Below, in pieces: positions 15,401 through 20,056 of a stretch of 22,726 nt of DNA (its first letter is position 1; each line of letters opens with the position of its first letter). Below the pieces are notes generated by a model. That model was given only the letters and a program-made list of their open reading frames with translations. It was not told the origin of the DNA and searched no databases. This DNA comes from JACKCP01 sp034007295 (GTDB lineage: Bacteria > Desulfobacterota > Desulfobacteria > Desulfobacterales > JACKCP01), in contig JAVERC010000050.1 of the NCBI GenBank assembly GCA_034007295.1, forward strand, positions 1 through 22,726. Direction: 5' to 3'. Made by a program: the position numbers and the translations under genes.

Positions 15401-15446
15401 CAAACAAAAGAGTAATCTGATTTTTTAAAAAAAATTTTGTGAGCAT
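12414..15446 (-). CDS. RND-family efflux permease (AcrB/MdtB/VexF-like inner-membrane pump)
   Basis: A protein of 1010 residues with the standard RND plan: first membrane helix at residues about 9-30, a large periplasmic loop starting LGKLEDPDFTIKTAVVVTIYPGAS, a helix block with GMIVDNAIVVAEG (about residue 395), a central FFADSEKAQFFVDYRRPEGT second loop, and a final helix block with LMGMLIKNAIVLIDEI (about residue 910). The proton-relay Asp and the later Lys are visible; the second Asp of the AcrB pair is Asn here (VDN), as in many HAE-1-like pumps. It exports hydrophobic or amphiphilic compounds by proton antiport together with the adaptor encoded just upstream (24-base gap). No outer-membrane TolC-type gene is nearby. 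Substrate cannot be told from sequence. Confidence 0.93.
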   Translation of the reverse strand: MLTKFFLKNQITLLFVLFIVLIGGIVSLLKLGKLEDPDFTIKTAVVVTIYPGASPYEVEQEVTRKIEEACQSASMVEKIRSKSRANMSMVYVDLYESVKASEIDQLWDILRRKVEAVQNDLPKGVLKPVVYDDYSDVFGIFLAVTGEGMDVYQLERYAKFLKKELLLVKNVEKINLFGVSDEALYIELDPVKAADLNIHPQKIISAINSGNLVFTGGAVETDDKRIRISGSQHFKSEDEIKNILILCDKDKLVRLSDIAEIKRESERPIQPFMRYNSKPSIGIAVSAKKNANVVEMGEAVSKKIEILLSNLPSGIKIEEIYYQSDFVKDSIKKFGKNLFQSVFIVVLVLFFSMGLRPGLIIASNLILSIAATFSAMLVMGINLHQISIAALILVMGMIVDNAIVVAEGTQTDINTKTDKFASCIKSARKNSFPLLGATIIASLAFMPIYLAPTNMGEYVGSLFLVVAVSLFFSWLFAMTQTPLFSFYLLIPKKNFKENYSGLIYDFYRKVLNISFRYKKITLVIMIFILAAGIFGFLKVPKNFFADSEKAQFFVDYRRPEGTKIQSVSDDIKIFESWVLKKDGVKNIASSIGQGVPRFAASITPRSLNRSFAQIVVNVDDHKKIDEMIKEIKLWFKKNLAQGEAHLWKYISGPNGKYRIEARFTGPDPSVLRELAKKAREIMYKNKLTDSVTDDWREKEMVYNLKYSPLKAKKAGVEKDHFAAALLCATDGLPVSQLRENDDILNIKLKYKNISPKEMSSVPVFGILGKSIPILQASEDISLNFEDPVVRRYNRTRVIRAQCDPVPGITADTVLKQIRPEIEKIELPKGYELDWGGEHERSMVANKGVRQNIFSCVLFMVVILVFLFNSVKQTLIVILTIPFAITGIAAGLLFSGQPFGFLPIIGFYSLMGMLIKNAIVLIDEINIEIREGKKPYFAVKDASVNRLRPVLLTSVTTILGMTPLLQDALFTSMAVTIMSGLFFGAVLTLVLVPVLYLLFYRIKYEASLLEK

Positions 15447-15470
15447 ATTTTTAAACTTTAAATGGAAGGG

Positions 15471-16598
15471 TTAGAGTTCATTTCCGATATTTGTCTGAGA
15501 TTTTTTTTCAACTATGGAAACAGGTCTGTTTTCTAAAATAAAATGTGCTCCAAGGTGGGCTATTTTATCTCCTTTGTTTAAATTTCCAGAAATAACAATG
15601 TTTTTTGAATCTGAAAATTTTTCTAGTTCTACAATAATTTTTAAGGGCAGATTATCTTCAATCTTCCATACAAATGGTTTTTGGTTATCTTTTTTAATTA
15701 TTGATGACATGGGAATCTCAAATTTTTTTAGATCAGAGTCGTCTTTTACTGAAAACTCAACAAGAGCAGACATTCCTGGTTTTATTAAATATCCCGGATT
15801 ATCAGCCTTTAAAATCAGAGGATAAGTATTTCCAAAACCACTTCCTTTTTTTCCAATTTCCTTTAATTGTGCCTTTTTTGAATTGGTGTTGTCTGATAAA
15901 AGTATAAACTTAAAATCGCTAAATTTTTTTGATGAGGATAAAATATTTTCAGGAATAAGAGCCTCAATTTCAATTGATTCAAGATTTATCAAAGAAACAA
16001 CAGGCTGACCTGGCTGGACAAACTCGTGATTTTCTGAAAATACCGCTGATACAAATCCTGTAAAGGGAGCTTTTAATACTGTATCCTTCAAGCTGTTTTC
16101 AGATGCTTCAAGTTCCTTTTCAAGTGCTTTTACAAGGGAGGCAGAGTTTTCATATGCTGCTTTAATAAAATCATAATCTGCCCTTGAAACCGCATTTTTT
16201 TTAAAAAGCTCAAGATACCTGTTATATTTAAGCTTTTTTTCAACATATCCTGCCTTTGCAGCCAAAAGCCTGGCCTTGATATTTTCAATTTTTACAAGAT
16301 AATCCCTTTTATCCATTTTTGCGATTATCTCATCTTTTTCAAATTTTTTTCCAACTTCAGGATAATAGTGAGTTATGGGCCCTCCTGTTCTAAAGGAAAG
16401 TTTTACTTCGTCCAAAGGCTTTATAACCCCAGGATATGAAAAATCTGTTTTATTTACAGGGTCTTTGACTTCAAAAACATTGACGCATACTAAAGATTTT
16501 TCCTTTTCATCAATTGTTTTTGCATTGGAATTGGTACATCCTGTAAATAAAAATGGAAAAATTATAAAACTTGTTAAAATCAAAATAAAAGTTTTCAA
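15471..16598 (-). CDS. RND efflux periplasmic adaptor (HlyD/AcrA type), lipoprotein
   Basis: A protein of 375 residues that links the inner-membrane pump to an outer-membrane channel. It begins with a lipoprotein signal MKTFILILTSFIIFPFLFTGC, with the acylated Cys at residue 21. Then come the split biotinyl-lipoyl domain (FSYPGVIKPLDEVKLSFRTGG ... LKAPFTGFVSAVFSENHEFVQPGQPV), a helical hairpin between these halves, and beta-barrel and membrane-proximal domains ending in NKGDKIAHLGAHFI. I moved the start from the in-frame ATG at 16646 to TTG 16598: GGAG with 7 bases spacing precedes this TTG, and the signal peptide then has normal length, while the longer form adds 16 unlikely residues. It is first in the operon with the pump; three palindromes and a direct repeat lie upstream. 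Confidence 0.88.
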   Translation of the reverse strand: MKTFILILTSFIIFPFLFTGCTNSNAKTIDEKEKSLVCVNVFEVKDPVNKTDFSYPGVIKPLDEVKLSFRTGGPITHYYPEVGKKFEKDEIIAKMDKRDYLVKIENIKARLLAAKAGYVEKKLKYNRYLELFKKNAVSRADYDFIKAAYENSASLVKALEKELEASENSLKDTVLKAPFTGFVSAVFSENHEFVQPGQPVVSLINLESIEIEALIPENILSSSKKFSDFKFILLSDNTNSKKAQLKEIGKKGSGFGNTYPLILKADNPGYLIKPGMSALVEFSVKDDSDLKKFEIPMSSIIKKDNQKPFVWKIEDNLPLKIIVELEKFSDSKNIVISGNLNKGDKIAHLGAHFILENRPVSIVEKKSQTNIGNEL

Positions 16599-16624
16599 TT
16601 TATTTCTCCGAAGCTTAAAAGATT

Positions 16625-16675
16625 TGAGATAGATAGAAAGTATCAAAAACCATGCCCAAATGAGATAGATTGAAA
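16625..16675. repeat. Direct repeat in the efflux operon leader
   Basis: TGAGATAGATAGAAA (16625-16639) and TGAGATAGATTGAAA (16661-16675) match at 14 of 15 positions, with starts 36 bases apart. They lie between the TTG start of the adaptor gene and the three palindromes. They could be tandem protein-binding sites or a small local duplication. Confidence 0.5.
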
Positions 16676-16710
16676 ATAAAGGCTTTTAGTGATTTCATAC
16701 AAGAAAAAGT

Positions 16711-16771
16711 ACCATATGTGGAATATTAAAAAACCATATATGATATTTATTAAACAAAATACCGTATATGG
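16711..16771. promoter_or_regulatory. Three copies of a CCATATATGG-like palindrome upstream of the efflux operon
   Basis: ACCATATGTGG (16711-16721), ACCATATATGA (16733-16743) and ACCGTATATGG (16761-16771). Each differs from the palindrome CCATATATGG at a single position, and each is followed by an A/T-only stretch. Start-to-start distances are 22 and 28 bases. They lie 113-173 bases before the adaptor start on the minus strand, in the 249-base gap between the TunR-like gene and the efflux genes. Repeated near-palindromes upstream of an RND operon are what one expects for a dimeric repressor or activator; no such regulator gene is adjacent except the TunR-like protein. The rest of this gap shows no credible gene. 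Confidence 0.55.
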
Positions 16772-16847
16772 ATTATTATTTAAAAAATTTGAATAACCAT
16801 TCAGGCTTGCCAGGTTTGCTGCATATAAAAACAAACCAGAAAATCAC

Positions 16848-17900
16848 TCAATCCAGATGAAGAACAACTGAAAAACAATTAAATAGAACAAAAACCTCAT
16901 CACCTTTTTTAAGTTCTGAAAAAAATTCTTCGCCGGCAGAAACAATGGAACATATTTCTGTATAATCAGATATGCTTACAACCACTTCACAGGAAACAAC
17001 GCCCTTTGAAATTTTTTTTATTTTTCCCATAAATTTATTATCAGCACTGGTTTGAAAATCACCAGTTTTACAAACCACCAAAACCATTGGAGCCTTAACT
17101 TCTGCACTTACAAGGCTTCCTTTTGAAAGTCCCATTCTTTCAAGGCTCTGATTTGTTATTACAGACTCAATTTTATGTCCTTCATCTGTGAGAAGTTCAA
17201 CTTTTGACTGGATGGAACCTTTTAAAATATTTGTTATTTTCCCAAAAAAAGAGTTTCTTGCACTTGTTTTCCGCCAGGATTCCTTTTCAGCAAATTTTTT
17301 GGCAATTACTTCTATTTCTTCCTTTGAATAACTAACAAATGAAGATGTAAGCCCCGGGTTTGAATGCCCAAGAATAGATTGAACAGCAGGAAGTGGAATT
17401 CCGCTTTTTAAAAGCTCAATAGCCCTTGATTTTCTTATTGCCTCAGGTCCGCAGAGGTTTTTATTAAAACCGCAGTCTTTTGCCCTTTCATAAAATTTTT
17501 TCCTTACAAAACCAGGATCTGGAAAACTTAAATTTTCATATTTTTTTTCAAATTCAACCTGGTTTACAATTTCCTTTATTTCATCAAGAACAGCTTTTGA
17601 AACCTGTACTTTCCTTTGACTGCCTGACTCTTCATTTTTTGCACCAAAACCTATAAAGGATTTTTCCCAGTCAATGTCGTTAAAAGGGTTAAGACTTAAA
17701 ACCTCGCTTAATTTTGCACCTGTATATCTTATAACAAGGAAAACCATTAAAATTTTTTTCCTTGAAATAATTACATCTTTTCTTTTTGAATTTTTGACAT
17801 AAGCCCTGAAAGACTGTTCAAGGGTGTAAAGGTCGCCTGAATCAAGATAATTTCCCTCTTCAGCAGAAATTATTCGCTGGTTGATATTTTTCACTTCCAT
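16848..17900 (-). CDS. tunR: TunR-like transcription regulator (inactive XerC/D-type recombinase domain plus two TOBE domains)
   Basis: A protein of 350 residues. Residues about 45-205 have the tyrosine-recombinase catalytic fold: IRYTGAKLSEVL, PEAIRKSRAIELLKSGI, QSILGHSNPGLTSSF. Catalytic positions are eroded: the first Arg is K63, the box-II His is E153, and the nucleophilic Tyr is F188, while R156 and H179 remain. Residues about 214-277 and 284-347 are two TOBE (Mop) domains that bind molybdate or tungstate (ARNSFFGKITNILKGSIQSKVEL; VITNQSLERMGLSKGSLVSAEVKA). This is the architecture of TunR, a published tungstate-responsive family in sulfate reducers evolved from recombinases, one group of which represses TSUP transporter genes. 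The divergent neighbour here is a TSUP transporter. ATG 17900 has AAGG 7 bases upstream. It may also read through to the efflux genes 249 bases downstream. Confidence 0.85.
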   Translation of the reverse strand: MEVKNINQRIISAEEGNYLDSGDLYTLEQSFRAYVKNSKRKDVIISRKKILMVFLVIRYTGAKLSEVLSLNPFNDIDWEKSFIGFGAKNEESGSQRKVQVSKAVLDEIKEIVNQVEFEKKYENLSFPDPGFVRKKFYERAKDCGFNKNLCGPEAIRKSRAIELLKSGIPLPAVQSILGHSNPGLTSSFVSYSKEEIEVIAKKFAEKESWRKTSARNSFFGKITNILKGSIQSKVELLTDEGHKIESVITNQSLERMGLSKGSLVSAEVKAPMVLVVCKTGDFQTSADNKFMGKIKKISKGVVSCEVVVSISDYTEICSIVSAGEEFFSELKKGDEVFVLFNCFSVVLHLD

Positions 17901-17926
17901 ATACCGGCCTTTTTTAAAGTTGGGAA

Positions 17927-18075
17927 TTAGTTGATGAACGAAAACGCCCTTTTTTGTCCATTCTTAAGTCAGATTCAAAATTTAATCCTCAAAATACTCA
18001 ATGTATCCTAAAGGTTAAATTTTTCATCTTCCTTGAATGAAACAAAATTCTCGTTTTCGGCCAATCACAAATTAA
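17927..18075. repeat. Dispersed repeat, copy A (MITE-like)
   Basis: 149 bases, aligned by eye to copy B (19892-20041) at about 126 of 150 positions, same orientation. The best conserved parts are the left end (17927-17946), a 25-base core at 17971-17995, GGTTAAATTTTTC, TTCCTTGAA and the right end TTTTCGGCCAATCACAA. Left end TTGATGAACGAAAACG and the reverse complement of the right end, TTGTGATTGGCCGAAAACG, are imperfect terminal inverted repeats, including CGAAAACG (17939-17946) against CGTTTTCG (18052-18059). ATTA occurs at both borders (17926-17929, 18071-18074), a possible target duplication. It occupies most of the gap before the tunR start and carries no open frame of note. Confidence 0.7.
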
Positions 18076-18153
18076 AACAATGTAATTGTTCAGTTTAAAA
18101 TACACACAAACCAAAAAAATTTCAAAATAACCTTGACATAAAAATCATTTACT

Positions 18154-18179
18154 ATCACCATAAAAATTATTTTCGTGAT
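18154..18179. promoter_or_regulatory. Candidate TunR operator over the TSUP promoter
   Basis: An imperfect palindrome of two 13-base halves, ATCACCATAAAAA and TTATTTTCGTGAT; 10 of 13 positions are symmetric. A consensus -35 TTGACA lies at 18133-18138, so the palindrome covers the expected -10 and start region, and the transporter ATG follows at 18200. The size is close to XerC/D-type sites and to the 30-bp motif reported for TunR, but I cannot recall that motif's letters to compare. Confidence 0.5.
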
Positions 18180-18199
18180 TTTAATAAAGGGAAAATCAG

Positions 18200-19147
18200 A
18201 TGCTTTTTCAAACAGCAGGAATTGAAGCTGCCATATGGATTCCCCCTCTTGTGGCATTTATAATTTCATTTTTCACTTCCATGGGAGGAGTTTCCGGTGC
18301 ATTTCTTCTTTTACCTTTTCAAATGTCATTTCTCGGATATACAAACCCGTCGGTAAGTGCGACAAACCAGGTTTTCAATATTGTTGCAATTCCAGGGGGA
18401 GTTTACAGGTTCTGGAAAGAGGGAAGACTTGTATGGCCCCTTGCTTCAATTGTTATTGTAGGAACCCTTCCAGGTGTTTTTATTGGAGCAGTTGCAAGAA
18501 TCATTTACCTTCCTGATCCCAAAAATTTTAAATTCTTTGCAAGTCTTGTTTTATTTTATATTGCAGCAAAAATGATTTTAGACCTTGTTAAATCAAAAGA
18601 CAAAAAAACAGCTGCCAGTAAAAGTGAAAAACATTTCCAGGAAATGATGAAAAAAGGTGAAATAAAAAAGAAAAAAGACAAGGATTTCAAGCCTGTTCAA
18701 ATTCTTAAGATAAACTTTAAAACACTTGAGTTCAAATTTTACGAAGAAACATTTAATGTTTCAATTCCGGGAATTTTTTCCTTAAGCTTCACAGTCGGTA
18801 TAATCGGCGGAATATACGGTATTGGAGGAGGTGCAATTATAGCTCCTTTTTTTATAAGTTTTTTTCATCTTCCAGTTTATATTGTGGCAGGTGCGGCACT
18901 TATGGGAACCTTTGTCACTTCAATAGCTGGAGTTATTTTTTATTCTGCAATAGCACCGCTTTATCCTGATATGTCAATTGCACCTGACTGGCTTCTTGGT
19001 TTTCTTTTCGGAATTGGCGGACTTTTGGGAATTTATCTTGGAGCAAGGGTGCAAAAATATGTTCCTGCAAACATTATCAAGTGGATGCTTGCTTTAATTA
19101 TCATGTTTACAGCAGGAAAATATTTAGCTAATTTTTTTGGAATTTAA
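18200..19147 (+). CDS. TSUP (TauE/SafE) family anion transporter
   Basis: A protein of 315 residues with two related membrane halves: helices from about residue 12 to 128, a highly charged cytoplasmic loop (about 131-180, rich in Lys), and helices from about 190 to 314. Family features are the glycine-rich start of each half, TSMGGVSGAFLLLPFQ and IGGIYGIGGGAIIAPFF, and the SATNQVFNI segment. TSUP proteins move sulfonates, sulfite, sulfate or other oxyanions. Placed opposite a TunR-like regulator, it fits the published group of TSUP genes repressed by TunR and linked to tungstate/molybdate homeostasis; direction and substrate are inference. AAAGGGA (18186-18192) gives an 8-base spacing to ATG 18200. 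The gene lies between repeat copies A and B. Confidence 0.9.
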   Translation: MLFQTAGIEAAIWIPPLVAFIISFFTSMGGVSGAFLLLPFQMSFLGYTNPSVSATNQVFNIVAIPGGVYRFWKEGRLVWPLASIVIVGTLPGVFIGAVARIIYLPDPKNFKFFASLVLFYIAAKMILDLVKSKDKKTAASKSEKHFQEMMKKGEIKKKKDKDFKPVQILKINFKTLEFKFYEETFNVSIPGIFSLSFTVGIIGGIYGIGGGAIIAPFFISFFHLPVYIVAGAALMGTFVTSIAGVIFYSAIAPLYPDMSIAPDWLLGFLFGIGGLLGIYLGARVQKYVPANIIKWMLALIIMFTAGKYLANFFGI

Positions 19148-19176
19148 AACATGATTATTGAACCGTAAATTGACAT

Positions 19177-19198
19177 AAAAAAAGCATGCTGTTTTTTT
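19177..19198. terminator. Weak A-run/T-run hairpin after the TSUP gene
   Basis: Seven A residues (19177-19183), GCATGCTG, then seven T residues (19192-19198). The arms can pair, but only by A-U pairs, so this is a poor terminator at best. It lies 30 bases after the TSUP stop. Confidence 0.3.
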
Positions 19199-19281
19199 CC
19201 TAAGCTGGTTTTAAGAGATAGTTTTTTATTTCCTGGCTCGGAGTAAAGTGCTAATGAGCTTTAAAAAGAATGAAGCAGCAG

Positions 19282-19309
19282 TTCCAATTTTAAGCTGAAC
19301 AATTATAAT
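19282..19309 (+). promoter_or_regulatory. Possible promoter of the trmO-like gene
   Basis: TTCCAA (19282-19287), 16 bases, then a perfect TATAAT (19304-19309). The -35 is poor. The -10 ends 16 bases before the ATG, so the transcript leader would be very short, about 10 bases, yet would still include AAGGA (19315-19319). Confidence 0.35.
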
Positions 19310-19325
19310 AATTTAAGGAATAATA

Positions 19326-19793
19326 ATGAAACCCATTGGAATTATAAAAACACCATTTACACAAATAGAAAACATGCCAATTCAGCCAAAGGGCGCAAAG
19401 GATATTGAGGGTAAAGTAATTGTAGATGAAATATATAAAGACGGACTAAAAGACCTTGAAGGATTCAGCCATATTTATCTGATTTATCATTTTCACAAAG
19501 CAGACAAGACAAAACTTATTGTAAAGCCTTTTCTTGATACAGAGGAAAGGGGAGTTTTTTCAACCCGCTCTCCACTTCGCCCCAATCATATTGGAATTTC
19601 AATAGTTCAGCTTGAAAAAATTGAGGGGAATGAACTTTTTATCAAAGGAGCAGATATTTTAGACAATACTCCCCTTCTTGACATCAAGCCCTATGTTGAA
19701 AAGTTTGATCATCCTGAAAAAAGCAGATCAGGATGGATGAACTCTGATATTGATGAAATTGCGAGTAAACGATCTGATCTGAGATTTAAATAG
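19326..19793 (+). CDS. trmO: TrmO-like (TsaA/YaeB) SAM-dependent methyltransferase
   Basis: A protein of 155 residues, shorter than E. coli TrmO (about 235) because it has only the TsaA-like beta-barrel domain. TrmO methylates N6 of t6A37 in tRNA-Thr to m6t6A. Signature parts are KPIGIIKTPF at the start, DLEGFSHIYLIYHFH (43-57), FSTRSPLRPNHIGISIVQL (78-96) with the SAM-binding Arg residues, and DNTPLLDIKPYV (113-124). The C-terminal domain of the E. coli protein is missing, as in many short TsaA-like proteins, whose substrate is not always tRNA. AAGGA 6 bases before the ATG is a good ribosome site. It stands 178 bases after the TSUP gene inside the repeat-bounded segment; a link to oxyanion metabolism would be inference. 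Confidence 0.85.
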   Translation: MKPIGIIKTPFTQIENMPIQPKGAKDIEGKVIVDEIYKDGLKDLEGFSHIYLIYHFHKADKTKLIVKPFLDTEERGVFSTRSPLRPNHIGISIVQLEKIEGNELFIKGADILDNTPLLDIKPYVEKFDHPEKSRSGWMNSDIDEIASKRSDLRFK

Positions 19794-19845
19794 CTGAGAC
19801 CTGACTTTTGCCCTTTGTGGAATCAGATTAATATTTAACCAAAAG

Positions 19846-19886
19846 ACTTCTGGTTCTGGTCATAATTTCCAGCCAAAACCAGAAGT
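19846..19886. terminator. Hairpin between convergent trmO and glycosyltransferase genes
   Basis: ACTTCTGGTT (19846-19855) is perfectly complementary to AACCAGAAGT (19877-19886), and inner TGG/CCA pairs can extend the stem. The plus-strand exit is TCTACTT and the minus-strand exit CTTTTGG, so neither has a long T-run. Its position 52 bases after trmO and its stability favour a terminator role, possibly for both strands. Confidence 0.5.
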
Positions 19887-19891
19887 TCTAC

Positions 19892-20041
19892 TTAGTTGCT
19901 GAACCAAAACGGCCTTTGTTGTCCCTTTCTAAGTCAGATTCATAATTTAATCCTCAAAATGTTAAATGTATTCATGCGGTTAAATTTTTCGTTTTCCTTG
20001 AACTGAACAAAAAATCTCATTTTCGGCCAATCACAACTTAA
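19892..20041. repeat. Dispersed repeat, copy B (MITE-like)
   Basis: 150 bases related to copy A (17927-18075) at about 84 percent by eye, in the same orientation. Left end TTAGTTGCTGAACC; right end TTTTCGGCCAATCACAAC. ACTTA flanks the core on both sides (19890-19894 and 20036-20040), a possible 5-base target duplication. It ends 15 bases after the glycosyltransferase stop (minus strand). The 263-base gap 19794-20056 thus holds the hairpin above and this repeat, and no gene. Confidence 0.7.
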
Positions 20042-20056
20042 TGACTGGAGAAAAAA

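Noticed and set aside
16711..16771. CRISPR-like array
   Set aside because: The units are only about 11 bases, imperfect, and three in number, with unequal spacing; they fit protein-binding sites.
16643..16834. Minus-strand frame of 63 codons upstream of the adaptor gene
   Set aside because: Its hydrophobic look comes from AT-rich intergenic DNA, it covers the palindrome array, and it resembles no protein I know.
16848..17900. Integrase of a phage or genomic island
   Set aside because: Three catalytic positions are substituted, two TOBE domains are fused to it, and the TSUP neighbour fits the TunR regulator family. No att sites or phage genes are seen.
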